From the NCBI RefSeq assembly GCF_019417665.1, contig NZ_DXUU01000001.1, positions 62,434-126,433 on the forward strand: a stretch of 64,000 nt of DNA, in the 5' to 3' direction. A program made the position numbers and the translations under genes. Under the pieces are notes generated by a model. That model ran no database searches. It was not told where the DNA came from and worked only from the letters and a program-made list of their open reading frames with translations. Shown in pieces: positions 51,449 to 59,865 of this stretch. Numbering within the stretch: position 1 is the first letter of the stretch; every line of letters starts with the position of its first letter. This DNA comes from Ruminococcus sp. Lineage in GTDB: Bacteria; Bacillota; Clostridia; Oscillospirales; Ruminococcaceae.

Positions 51449-52882
51449 CTAATTTTTCCTATGGTTCTCGATTGGCAGTGTGATGGTCACGTTTGTGCCT
51501 ACGTTCAGTTCGCTGGTGATATCCAGTCTGCCGCCGTGCATGGTGATGATCTCATCTGCCACCGCAAGTCCGATGCCCGATCCCCGGCGGGTGTGATTCG
51601 CCTTGAAAAACTTTGTCTTGACACGGGGCAAATCGGCTGCGCTGATGCCCACGCCGTTGTCTGTAATGGTCACCTGTATCATATTCCCCACCTCTTCGGC
51701 GCTGACCGTAATGGTACTGCCGGGGTTGGAATATTTGATAGCGTTGTCTATGACATTGATGAACACCTGACGGATGCGGTTCTTGTCCCCATAGACAAAG
51801 GGGAGCATTTCCGGCTCTTGATAGATGATGCGGATGTTCTCCCGTTTCGCCTTTTCCGTGTAGATCAATACAGCGTCTCCCAGTTCCGCCAACACATCCA
51901 TCGTGGCGCATTGCAGCGAAAACCGTCCGCTCTGCATCCGGGAAAAGTCCAGCAGTTCTTCTACCATCTCTGACAGACGCTCTGTCTCGTTGACAATGAC
52001 ATGTACACCTCGCTGTACCGTATCCGGGTCGGCTTCCATACACATGGTCTCCGCCCAACCCTTGATGGCAGTCAGCGGTGTCCGCAGCTCGTGAGAGACA
52101 GAGGAAATAAACTCATTTTTCATATTCTCTGTGTTGGAAAGCTCATCTGCCATCTGGTTAATAGACACACAGAGATCGCCGATCTCATCATTGCTGCCGC
52201 TGTCGATACGCACGGAAAAATCGCCCTTTGCAAATTTTTTCGTGGTAGCGTTGATCTGTTTGATGGGACGCACAATAGAGCGAATAAAATACACACCCGT
52301 CACCACCAGCAGCAGGAGTACACCCATACAGATGGCAGTGATGCCGATCACATAAGTGCGTAAGGTCGCCTGCACCTGCTCCAGAGAAGTCACCACACGA
52401 ATGGCATTGTATTCCGTGCTCAGATCGGAAATATCCACGGAAACTGCCATAATGGTTTCGTCCCCCAGCTTTCCGATCCAGTAGCCATCGTCACCTTCCA
52501 TGGCATACTCATAGTCAGGCATTGCCGCCCCGTCTGCCGGGGTGAAACCCGATGAGGTCAGCACGACCCTTCCACGGGCGTTGATCGCCATGAGTTCCAT
52601 CTTGTCCTTGTCGGAAAAATTTTCGATGGTACTGCGCATTTCCGTGGAGAAATTCATGTCTGCATCCTGGGAATAACGGCTCAGCACGCCGGTGACAGAA
52701 CTGATCTTTGTGGTGAGATACTGCTTGGATGCGCCATAATAATAGCTCTGGATGGAATAGATAAATGCAAATTCCAGTACCAGCAGTACCAGGGTGATCA
52801 GCCCCAGGTTATTCATCACCCACCGGCGTGTGATCGTCCCTCGCACCGGTGTGGTTTTTCGTTTTCTGCGTTTATTTGTCAT
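51449..52882 (-). CDS. Membrane sensor histidine kinase
   Basis: 477 residues from ATG 52882 (an ATG 15 nt earlier is possible). Membrane spans near residues 24-44 and 178-200 enclose an extracytoplasmic sensor of about 130 residues (ELMAINARGRVVLTSSGFTP). HAMP domain about 200-253, HisKA with His264 in SSVSHELRTPLTAIKGWAE, and HATPase with DNAIKYSNPGSTI, DNGVGIS and GSGIGLAVADEI. It overlaps the response regulator gene by 11 nt, so the pair is a co-translated two-component system. The signal is unknown; the layout is like PhoR/VicK-type kinases. Confidence 0.92.
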   Translation of the reverse strand: MTNKRRKRKTTPVRGTITRRWVMNNLGLITLVLLVLEFAFIYSIQSYYYGASKQYLTTKISSVTGVLSRYSQDADMNFSTEMRSTIENFSDKDKMELMAINARGRVVLTSSGFTPADGAAMPDYEYAMEGDDGYWIGKLGDETIMAVSVDISDLSTEYNAIRVVTSLEQVQATLRTYVIGITAICMGVLLLLVVTGVYFIRSIVRPIKQINATTKKFAKGDFSVRIDSGSNDEIGDLCVSINQMADELSNTENMKNEFISSVSHELRTPLTAIKGWAETMCMEADPDTVQRGVHVIVNETERLSEMVEELLDFSRMQSGRFSLQCATMDVLAELGDAVLIYTEKAKRENIRIIYQEPEMLPFVYGDKNRIRQVFINVIDNAIKYSNPGSTITVSAEEVGNMIQVTITDNGVGISAADLPRVKTKFFKANHTRRGSGIGLAVADEIITMHGGRLDITSELNVGTNVTITLPIENHRKN

Positions 52883-53570
52883 TCCATTTATATCCATAGC
52901 CCCAGATGGTGGTGATATAATGAGGCTTGCTTGGCTCTTCTTCGATCTTCATGCGAATCCGGCGGATGTTTACGTCCACGATCTTGTCGTCTCCGAAATA
53001 GCCATCGCCCCAGATGTGGTTCAGGATGCTGGCACGATCCAGAGCAGTGTTCTGATTGTTCAGGAAATACTCCATGATCTGATACTCCACCTGGGTCAGG
53101 TCAATGAGTTCCCCGTTTTTGGTAACCGTGCGGCTTTTCAGATTCAGGGTAAAGGGGCCGCTTTCGATAATGGGAGATTGTTCGTCCTTGATGAAGCTCA
53201 TGCAGACACGGCGGTAAATGGCGTCCACACGGGCGGTCAGCTCAGAAGGCGAAAAAGGCTTTGTGATATAGTCATCCGCCCCGAACATGAGACCGCTGAC
53301 CTTGTCCATTTCCTGGGTGCGGGCAGTGAGCATAATAATGCCGATGGTAGAGCTTTTTTCCCGGAGCTTTTTGCAGACGGTAAAACCGTCGATGCCGGGC
53401 ATCATAATATCCAGCAGGACAATATCAAAATTGCCATGCTCCTCTTCAAATATACGCAGTGCATCCTCACCGCAGCCTACGTCGCAGACGTCATAGCCGG
53501 CACGCTTCAGATTGATCACCACAAAGTCACGAATGACATCCTCGTCTTCGCAAACCAGAATTCGTTTCAT
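52872..53570 (-). CDS. OmpR/PhoB-family response regulator
   Basis: 232 residues. Receiver domain 1-120 with phosphoacceptor Asp54 in VLLDIMMPGIDG, acidic pocket CEDED, and the Lys of TKPFSPSEL. The C-terminal winged helix (about 135-230) has LTQVEYQIMEYFLNNQNTAL and VDVNIRRIRMKIEEEPSKPH. Partner of the overlapping kinase gene downstream. AAAGGAGATA precedes the ATG. No DNA target site could be assigned. Confidence 0.95.
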   Translation of the reverse strand: MKRILVCEDEDVIRDFVVINLKRAGYDVCDVGCGEDALRIFEEEHGNFDIVLLDIMMPGIDGFTVCKKLREKSSTIGIIMLTARTQEMDKVSGLMFGADDYITKPFSPSELTARVDAIYRRVCMSFIKDEQSPIIESGPFTLNLKSRTVTKNGELIDLTQVEYQIMEYFLNNQNTALDRASILNHIWGDGYFGDDKIVDVNIRRIRMKIEEEPSKPHYITTIWGYGYKWNDK

Positions 53571-53612
53571 GACGTAATATCTCCTTTCTTATTGTAAAAT
53601 AAGGCATGATTA

Positions 53613-53647
53613 AGAATGAGAAATGAGGAGTTAGGAGTTAGGAATAA
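53613..53647 (+). repeat. Heptad repeat, plus orientation
   Basis: AGAATGA GAAATGA GGAGTTA GGAGTTA GGAATAA: five 7-mers facing the minus-strand array at 53711-53745 across about 60 bp that include a small CCCCTGCGGGG palindrome. Confidence 0.65.
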
Positions 53648-53710
53648 GGTATCCCCTGCGGGGATGGATTTGAATAAAAATTGGAAATTATGTGAGCGCA
53701 GCGAACACCA

Positions 53711-53745
53711 TCATTCCTCACTCCTCATTCCTAATTCCTAATTCA
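53711..53745 (-). repeat. Heptad repeat at the FG-GAP lipoprotein stop
   Basis: On the minus strand: GAATTAG and then GAATTA GGAATGA GGAGTGA GGAATGA. The TAG stop of the upstream gene (53738-53740) is within it. Confidence 0.65.
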
Positions 53746-55051
53746 AAAATATAAACTGCACCATCAATTCCTGCCAGGACAGTGCCAGGACATCCTCAGT
53801 CTCAGCAGTACGCATATAATAGGCAGCCTTTCCACGGGTATGGAGCAACTGGCAACCGTCCGCCTCCCGTTCTTCCTGCTCACCCTCCGACTGCGCCACG
53901 CCATAGCGCATCAGCTCGGTCATATGGTCTGTGATCTCACCGTCATAGCGGCAGAACACAATATCTCCCGTGAGTGCATCTGTGACCGCTGTCACCGTGC
54001 CATACCATTCCAGGGGCAGAAGAAACATACAGCCATCGTTGAGACTGAAATAGCCCCTTGCCTGTTCTGTCAAGGCTGTGCCGGAGACCCCCAGCCACCG
54101 TGTCATGCGCACCTGCTCCGAGGAATCGCTGCTGTAGCCGGGAAATGGCTCCTGCACGGGAATTTCCACAGTGCCGTTGTTGTCCAGATCCATGGAAAGA
54201 TAGCCCACAGAACGTGTGGTCTGCGCCACTGTGTCAGAATCCGACAGCACATAGGAAAGAGAATTCTTTCCCACGGTAAGGATCTCTGTTTGCAGAGAGG
54301 AAGGGCTGGTAGAACCGTCAATATAGATCCCCATCTTTCCGTCGGGCAGTGTACCATAGATGATCTGACTGTAATCTGTGAAACCAGCCCGCAGTTCCAG
54401 CTTTCCGCTGGCAGCAATGCTGTCTTTTTGCAAACGGTACACCGCAGCAGAAGAAGTGGTATTATCGGTTGCCTTTCCCAGCACCAACAGTTCCTGACAG
54501 TTGCCGCCGTCCAGATCTGCCACATCGAACATGGTATATGCCGTGGTGAACATCTGCTCCAACACACCTTCGCTGTAATCATAGACCGTCAGGGATTTAT
54601 CTGACTGATCCACACCACTGTAGCCGATGAAGAGCTGATTCTTTTTACTATCTCCCATGGGGGAGATCACAATGCGCTCTACCTCTGCCCCATCTGCCGG
54701 GCGGTCACAGACGGACATCCATTCCTCTTTCACCTGGTCGAGAACACTTAAACGCAGTCCGTTTTCCGCAGCAACAAGGCTGGTTTTCTTATAGAACACC
54801 AATGCCTCATCCTCACCGTCTGCATCCAGATCTGCCACCGTAAAGGCAGAAAGGTTCTCACCGGCTCTGGGATATTGCAAAGTAATGCCGCTTCCCACGG
54901 CATCCTGCAATGCCACATAGATCTGCTGCTGTTCCTCGCTGAGGCTGGGCGGTTTCAGGAGAGAATCCACTGATCCCCCCAGGGTACAGCCTGTCATCAT
55001 CAGGCAGCAGAACAGGCAAAATGCGGCTGGCAGCCCCAGCCGCCGCCGCAT
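53738..55051 (-). CDS. FG-GAP/VCBS-repeat lipoprotein
   Basis: 437 residues from ATG 55051 (RRRLGLPAAFCLFCCLMMTGC, an ideal lipoprotein signal). At least three FG-GAP-like blades are visible: FTVADLDADGEDEALVFYKK, MFDVADLDGGNCQELLVLGK and YLSMDLDNNGTVEIPV, which suggests a surface beta-propeller with Ca-binding loops. No catalytic motif recognised. An in-frame ATG at 55114 with AAAGGAG 11 nt upstream would overlap the citrate synthase 3' end by 19 nt and cannot be excluded. Located immediately after citrate synthase in the same direction. Confidence 0.8.
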   Translation of the reverse strand: MRRRLGLPAAFCLFCCLMMTGCTLGGSVDSLLKPPSLSEEQQQIYVALQDAVGSGITLQYPRAGENLSAFTVADLDADGEDEALVFYKKTSLVAAENGLRLSVLDQVKEEWMSVCDRPADGAEVERIVISPMGDSKKNQLFIGYSGVDQSDKSLTVYDYSEGVLEQMFTTAYTMFDVADLDGGNCQELLVLGKATDNTTSSAAVYRLQKDSIAASGKLELRAGFTDYSQIIYGTLPDGKMGIYIDGSTSPSSLQTEILTVGKNSLSYVLSDSDTVAQTTRSVGYLSMDLDNNGTVEIPVQEPFPGYSSDSSEQVRMTRWLGVSGTALTEQARGYFSLNDGCMFLLPLEWYGTVTAVTDALTGDIVFCRYDGEITDHMTELMRYGVAQSEGEQEEREADGCQLLHTRGKAAYYMRTAETEDVLALSWQELMVQFIFLN

Positions 55052-55095
55052 TCCGACAGATTTCACCTTTCCGCCCGGAAAATGCGGACGAAATT

Positions 55096-56475
55096 TTATT
55101 TGTCCCGATCGCATAAGGGTACATACTCCTTTGGTTTCGCAATCGCCTTGTATGCAGGACGGATAATACGCTTTCCGGTGAGGATCTCTTCCATCCGGTG
55201 CGCAGCCCATCCCACCATACGTGCTGTGGCAAACAGAGGTGTGAACAGTTCATCCGGGATGCCCAGCATCCGGTATACCAGACCGGAATACATATCTACA
55301 TTGGCACAGACTGTCTTGTCGATGCCCCGCACGGACTTCATCAGTTCCGGCGTCAGGTGCTCAATGAGATCCAGAAGCTGGAATTCCCGTTCAATTTCTC
55401 TGCCTGCCGCAAGTGCCATTGCTTTGCGCTTCAAAATCACAGCACGTGGATCAGACAGGGTGTATACAGCATGTCCCATACCGTAGATCAGACCAGAACC
55501 GTCGTTTGCCTCCTTACGCAGGATCTTGGTGAGATAGTCCGCCACTTCGCCCTCATTCTCCCAGTGCTTCACATGGGCTTTGATGTCATCCAGCATCTGG
55601 ATGACCTTGATATTGGCGCCGCCGTGACGAGGTCCTTTCAGAGAATTGATCGCCGAGGTATATGCGGCAAAGGGATCTGTCCCCGAAGAAGTTGCCACAC
55701 GGCAGGCAAAGGTGGAGTTATTACCGCCGCCGTGGTCAGCGTGCAGTGCCAGCAGCGTATCCAGCAGCTGTGCCTCTGCCTTGGTATAGGAACGGTCGCT
55801 GCGGATCAGGGACAAAATGGACTGAGCCGTATTCTCCTCCGGCCGCAGGGGGTGCATAATGAGACTTGCGTTATCGTACTTATGCCGCTTTGCCTGATAT
55901 GCGCCGTCCATGAGAATGGGCATTTTTGCGATCAGATCCAGGGCAATGGTCATCTCGTCCTCCATAGTGGTATTCTCTGTCGCATCCGAGTAGGAATAGA
56001 GGGAGAGAATACTCCGGGCGAGCTTATTCATGATATTATTGGAAGGAGACTGCATGATCGAATCCACCAGGAATCCCGGCGGCAGCTCACGGCGCATACC
56101 CAGAGAACGTGTCATGCGCTCCAGGTCAGCACCGTCCGGCAGCCTGCCGAACAACAGCAGATAGACAACCTCTTCGAATACATAGCGATCCTCCCGCTCT
56201 GCATTTTCGATCAGGTCGTTGATATCATAGCCCCGATAGATCAGCTGGCCGGGAATGGGCTGACGTTCGCCCTCATTCATCACATAACCGTGTACATTAC
56301 AGATCCGGGTGATCCCGGCAATTACGCCGGAACCGTCTGCGTTTCGCAGACCACGCTTGACATCGAATCGTTCATAATAGCTGGGGCTGATCTGGGAATA
56401 TTCCACCAGATCCTTGCATAAATTTTGAATATCCGAATCTTCAATGCTATGGTTGTATATCAGCTGCGGTGTCAT
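55096..56475 (-). CDS. gltA: Citrate synthase
   Basis: Condenses acetyl-CoA and oxaloacetate. 459 residues from ATG 56475, selected for the AAGGAGG 8 nt upstream. Catalytic regions: LLALHADHGGGNNSTFACR (His), LKGPRHGGANIKVIQMLDDI, and YGMGHAVYTLSDPRA (His) with the downstream Asp. The long N-terminal domain places it with the clostridial/bacteroidal citrate synthases of about 450 residues. Its promoter lies 420 nt upstream, beyond a hairpin array, so the array is in the 5' leader. Confidence 0.93.
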   Translation of the reverse strand: MTPQLIYNHSIEDSDIQNLCKDLVEYSQISPSYYERFDVKRGLRNADGSGVIAGITRICNVHGYVMNEGERQPIPGQLIYRGYDINDLIENAEREDRYVFEEVVYLLLFGRLPDGADLERMTRSLGMRRELPPGFLVDSIMQSPSNNIMNKLARSILSLYSYSDATENTTMEDEMTIALDLIAKMPILMDGAYQAKRHKYDNASLIMHPLRPEENTAQSILSLIRSDRSYTKAEAQLLDTLLALHADHGGGNNSTFACRVATSSGTDPFAAYTSAINSLKGPRHGGANIKVIQMLDDIKAHVKHWENEGEVADYLTKILRKEANDGSGLIYGMGHAVYTLSDPRAVILKRKAMALAAGREIEREFQLLDLIEHLTPELMKSVRGIDKTVCANVDMYSGLVYRMLGIPDELFTPLFATARMVGWAAHRMEEILTGKRIIRPAYKAIAKPKEYVPLCDRDK

Positions 56476-56559
56476 AACGATTACCTCCTTGTTTTGGTTT
56501 CTCAATTGCTTTTCTGTGTGGTTTTTGCAGGGGATGGTTTTTGAGGTGGGTGTTTCATT

Positions 56560-56859
56560 GTAAACGTCCCACTGGGACGTTTACAAGGTTTGGGTTGTTA
56601 AGATGGTTTCACAAGGCGGGGCGGTCTTGTTCGCCTCGCCTCGAAAAAGCTGTCGCTTTTTCTCACCACCCTCTCCGTGCGCCGGAATACGGCGCAGGAT
56701 GTTTCGCTGTCTGCGGACAGCGACCAGGGTGACTCCCCGCAGTGCGGGGAGATGCCCGAAGGGCAGAGGGGACGGGCTCGTGGAGCTCCGCAGCCCTGGA
56801 CCTGCGCCAGCATTTTTGAAAAATTGCTGGATCAAAAAACTTCATTGCCGCCTACGGCG
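56560..56859 (+). repeat. Hairpin-array repeat, copy 4 (within the gltA leader)
   Basis: Modules in the same order as copy 2: GTAAACGTCCC/GGGACGTTTAC (56560-56584), a GGCGGGGCG/CGCCTCGCC-like stem, AAAAAGC/GCTTTTT, GCGCCG/CGGCGC, TCGCTGTC/GACAGCGA (56704-56723), then an expanded section (CTCCCCGC/GCGGGGAG, GCCC/GGGC), CCAGCA/TGCTGG and GCCGCC-TA-CGGC. On the minus strand it is downstream of the gltA promoter. The stretch 56476-56956 has no other gene. Confidence 0.82.
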
Positions 56860-56892
56860 ATGAGGTTTCTCCCCTCTTAAACTATACTTTTT

Positions 56893-56921
56893 ATTATACA
56901 CGAAAAGTACGCATCTGTCAA
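56893..56921 (-). promoter_or_regulatory. SigA-type promoter of gltA
   Basis: TTGACA (56916-56921) and TATAAT (56893-56898), spacer 17, on the minus strand. Start of transcription would be near 56886, leaving a leader of about 410 nt. Confidence 0.85.
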
Positions 56922-56956
56922 TCATTTTGAAGTAACTGCAAAAGAAAAGAAAGAGC

Positions 56957-58006
56957 GTGGCAAAAATGAAAAAATATCTGATGATCTTAGGCGGTTTTAC
57001 TGGAATTTTGTTCCTGATCACGGCGATCCCTACTCAGCTTCTGGGGCAGACACCACGTGCAGCAGATCTGGGCACTGCTACGGAAACGACCCGGCTTTCC
57101 AGTACAGCAGAACCAACAGAGACTCCGGAGACGAAAACGGAACTTTGCAGCAGCTATGCCATGCTGAACATTACCAGCGGCAAGGTGGAGGAAATTTCCC
57201 CACGGGAGTATCTCATCGGCGCAGTCTGTGCGGAAATGCCGGCAACCTTCGAGCCGGAAGCCCTCAAGGCGCAGGCTGTGGCTGCACACACATATGCAGA
57301 GCGGCAGCATTTATTGGAACAGAATGATTCCACCCCGGAACTGTACGGTGCGGATTTTTCCAACGACAGCAGTCAGTATCAGGCATATTTCACGGAAAAT
57401 CAGGCGAAGCAGTACTACGGCGAAAATTTTGAATCCTGCTACAGCAAAATCAGCGATGCTGTAGACGAGGTGCTCCCCTATCTTCTGGAATATGAGGGAA
57501 CGCCCATTATTGCGGCATTCTGTTCCATGTCCTCGGGCACTACGGAAAGTGCAGAGACGGTCTGGGGCAGCCAGGTGGATTATCTGGTCTCGGTGGAAAG
57601 CAGTGCGGATACCACAGCGCCCCGGTATCTGGAGACAAAAGAAATCAAAACGGACGAGTTCCAGAAGATCTTGTCAGAAGCCCTGCCGGACGCCGTATGG
57701 GACGATGACCCAGCAAAGTGGATCCAGCTGGGGAATACTTCTGAAGCCGGGACGGTGCTGACAGTAACGATAGGCGGGCAGGAGCTGACGGGACAGGAGT
57801 TCCGGGAACTGCTGGAACTGCGGTCGGCGGCGTTTACAGTGGAGTATGCTGACGGGAAACTGACCTTTATCACACGGGGCTATGGGCATGGCGTGGGCAT
57901 GAGCCAGTACGGGGCAAATGCCATGGCAAAAGATGGTGCAGACTGGAAGGAAATCCTGGCGCATTATTATCCGGGCACGGAGATCACAGAGGGAACGTTT
58001 CAGTAA
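56957..58006 (+). CDS. SpoIID/LytB-domain protein
   Basis: 349 residues from a GTG; ATG 56966 is an alternative and gives the more natural signal peptide (KKYLMILGGFTGILFLITAI). The SpoIID domain has SPREYLIGAVCAEMPATFEP, EALKAQAVAAHTYAE with the catalytic-type Glu, IIAAFCSMSSGTTESAETVW, and the closing RGYGHGVGMSQYGANAMA. Such proteins cleave denuded glycan strands; SpoIID acts in spore engulfment, but relatives serve wall remodelling in non-sporing Ruminococci. No clear ribosome binding site or promoter. The gltA promoter faces away from it. Confidence 0.87.
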   Translation: MAKMKKYLMILGGFTGILFLITAIPTQLLGQTPRAADLGTATETTRLSSTAEPTETPETKTELCSSYAMLNITSGKVEEISPREYLIGAVCAEMPATFEPEALKAQAVAAHTYAERQHLLEQNDSTPELYGADFSNDSSQYQAYFTENQAKQYYGENFESCYSKISDAVDEVLPYLLEYEGTPIIAAFCSMSSGTTESAETVWGSQVDYLVSVESSADTTAPRYLETKEIKTDEFQKILSEALPDAVWDDDPAKWIQLGNTSEAGTVLTVTIGGQELTGQEFRELLELRSAAFTVEYADGKLTFITRGYGHGVGMSQYGANAMAKDGADWKEILAHYYPGTEITEGTFQ

Positions 58007-58061
58007 TCCCCACTCCACCATTGCTGCGCAATAGTTGCCCTTCCCTTTCATTGCTACAATG

Positions 58062-58318
58062 TCAAGGCAGCCTTGGCTGCTGGTCCAGCTGAGCACAGCT
58101 GGCGAGGTCCAGGGCGAGTAGCCTTGGCAGGATCCAGGGACAGCGTCCCTGGTCGCTGTCCGCAGACAGCGAAATACCCCGGCGCATACTCTGCGCCACG
58201 GAGAGGGTGGTGAAAAAAAGCGACAGCTTTTTTGAGGAGGGGCGAACAAGACCGCCTCTCCTCGTAAAGCCATCTTTTCAACTCAAGCCTTGCAAACATC
58301 CCGGTGGGATGTTTACAA
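58062..58318 (-). repeat. Hairpin-array repeat, copy 5 (reverse)
   Basis: Includes CCAGCTG/CAGCTGG (58085-58102), CCAGGGAC/GTCCCTGG, TCGCTGTC/GACAGCGA (58153-58172), GGCGCA/TGCGCC, AAAAAAGC/GCTTTTTT, a GAGGGGCG stem and the terminal AACATCCC/GGGATGTT. It starts about 55 nt after the SpoIID-like stop. The gene-free stretch 58007-58707 also holds two REP-like elements and the next promoter. Confidence 0.82.
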
Positions 58319-58362
58319 CGAAATTCTCTTCCCATCTATAATCGCAAATCCCAAGATATTGC

Positions 58363-58385
58363 GGGCGAACACAGTTTGCCCCTAC
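58363..58385. repeat. REP-like GTAGGGGC hairpin
   Basis: GGGCGAACACAGTTTGCCCC then TAC; same core as 2503-2537. Confidence 0.5.
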
Positions 58386-58438
58386 TATGTAGTCCCACTT
58401 AAAATTTATATTATTACATGTTAGAGGTTTCGAATAGA

Positions 58439-58465
58439 TCCGGCGGGAGCAAGCCCCCGCCCTAC
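58439..58465. repeat. REP-like hairpin, CGGCGGGAGC type
   Basis: CGGCGGGAGCAAGCCCCCGC then CCTAC, followed by TTCTGATTTTCAAAC, the same extended sequence as at 47158-47182. Confidence 0.55.
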
Positions 58466-58622
58466 ACTTCTGATTTTCAAACATAAAATGAAATGATATG
58501 CCCATGTTCTTATGGGACACTGCATATGGTTTTCCACAGAGTTTTCAACTTTTTTGACAGATGTTATAAACATTCCAACAGCAATTCCCCACGAATTCTA
58601 CGAAAATCCGACAGGAAAAGGG

Positions 58623-58651
58623 TTGAAATCATATGAAACCTATGGTATAAT
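58623..58651 (+). promoter_or_regulatory. SigA-type promoter of the Rrf2 gene
   Basis: TTGAAA (58623-58628) and TATAAT (58646-58651), spacer 17, about 57 nt before the ATG. Rrf2 regulators often control themselves, so an operator here is likely but not identified. Confidence 0.8.
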
Positions 58652-58707
58652 TAGAGTAATCCAACGATTCGAAGCAAACTCTATTTACCATAGAAAGGAT
58701 GAATTTC

Positions 58708-59145
58708 ATGAAAATATCCACCAGGGGGCGATATGCGCTGCGGTTTATGCTGGATCTGGCGCAAAACGATGGAGACAGATCCTTTATTTCTTTACAGGAT
58801 GTGGCAGAACGGCAGGGGGTCTCCAAAAAATATCTGGAACAGATCGTCCCTGCTCTTAACAAAGCAGGGATGCTGAAGGCAAACCGGGGATATCAGGGCG
58901 GCTATCAGCTCACAAAAAAACCGTCAGAATACACAGTAGGCAATATTCTCCGGGTCACAGAGGGAAACCTTGTCTGTGTTTCCTGTGTTCTGCCCGATAC
59001 GGACGAGTGTCCCAGAATGGCAGACTGCCTCACCAGAAATGTCTGGAAAGGGCTGTATGAAACAGTGACAAATTATCTTGACAGCATGACATTGCAGGAT
59101 ATTCTGGATCAAAAAAACACACAGAATCAAGGAAACACTGATTAA
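58708..59145 (+). CDS. Rrf2/IscR-family transcriptional regulator
   Basis: 145 residues. MKISTRGRYALRFMLDLAQN and SLQDVAERQGVSKKYLEQIV form the winged helix-turn-helix, and LKANRGYQGGYQLTK the wing. Four cysteines (C90, C93, C101, C107; C-x2-C-x7-C-x5-C) sit where IscR binds its Fe-S cluster, so it probably senses Fe-S or redox state. No isc/suf gene adjoins it here. ATG 58708 is chosen because AAAGG is 9 nt upstream; the ATG at 58699 directly abuts that site. Confidence 0.92.
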   Translation: MKISTRGRYALRFMLDLAQNDGDRSFISLQDVAERQGVSKKYLEQIVPALNKAGMLKANRGYQGGYQLTKKPSEYTVGNILRVTEGNLVCVSCVLPDTDECPRMADCLTRNVWKGLYETVTNYLDSMTLQDILDQKNTQNQGNTD

Positions 59146-59158
59146 AACCATAATCAAA

Positions 59159-59193
59159 AAACGGGTGAACCTTTTCATAGGGTTCACCCGTTT
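59159..59193. terminator. Convergent terminator
   Basis: AAACGGGTGAACC (59159-59171) pairs with GGTTCACCCGTTT (59181-59193), with A and T tracts on both sides. It serves the Rrf2 gene and the minus-strand gene whose stop codon starts at 59196. Confidence 0.88.
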
Positions 59194-59195
59194 CT

Positions 59196-59834
59196 TTATT
59201 GCTGTGAGGATCCACCTTTCAGTTCTTCGCTGTCCTCGGAGATAATATACCACTTCTCCCCGATCTTGCCCAAGGTGGGATATACCACATTGCTCCCGGT
59301 CTTTGCACTGCCGGTGAAGGTCAGATCTACCTCCAGCGTCACCGCCTCTGAAACAGAAGCACCGTCATTGCCCAGAAGTTCCTTCATATCAGAATTCCAC
59401 TCGTCCAGTCCCTCCTGCCCCTGCTGGGACATGCCGGCAATCTGGTAGGATACTTTCACATCAGTGCCATATTCCGATTGCCACTCCGACATGGTATTAT
59501 TGCAGCCCTCGGCGAAATTCTCAATGACCTCTTCCTCCGTCTTGTCATAAGTCTCCAGATAGTATGTCCAGTATTCCGGCGGTGCCATAAGTTGAGACAT
59601 GGTCTTTCCGTCAGCGGAAACAATTGCGCTGTAATATGCAGAAAGGGTATCTTCGTAGCCGGACGCATCCGGTACGGCTTCATCGGCGGATTTTTCCTTC
59701 TGGAAAAGCAGGATACCCCCGATCACCAGAGCCGCTGCTGCCAGGATCAAAAGAATTCCTGCAAAAAGACGGATCCGGCGGCTTTTCTTCTGCTGCTGTT
59801 CCAGCTGCTTTTGATTCTTCATTGTTTTTCCCAT
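59196..59834 (-). CDS. Membrane-anchored protein of the tandem paralogous family (no zinc ribbon)
   Basis: 212 residues. A basic cytoplasmic start rich in Gln/Lys, one membrane span (about 22-45), then a single extracellular domain: LSAYYSAIVSADGKTMSQLM, PPEYWTYYLETYDKTEEEV and the closing IGEKWYIIS. The same domain occurs in the next three genes. The pattern of helices followed by strands ending in a G-x-W-Y strand suggests an NTF2-like fold (inference). It lacks the N-terminal zinc ribbon of its neighbours. GGAGG precedes the ATG, 31 nt after the next gene's stop. Confidence 0.75.
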   Translation of the reverse strand: MGKTMKNQKQLEQQQKKSRRIRLFAGILLILAAAALVIGGILLFQKEKSADEAVPDASGYEDTLSAYYSAIVSADGKTMSQLMAPPEYWTYYLETYDKTEEEVIENFAEGCNNTMSEWQSEYGTDVKVSYQIAGMSQQGQEGLDEWNSDMKELLGNDGASVSEAVTLEVDLTFTGSAKTGSNVVYPTLGKIGEKWYIISEDSEELKGGSSQQ

Positions 59835-59865
59835 GTTTCAAGTTCCTCCGTCCTCAGATCTCCTA

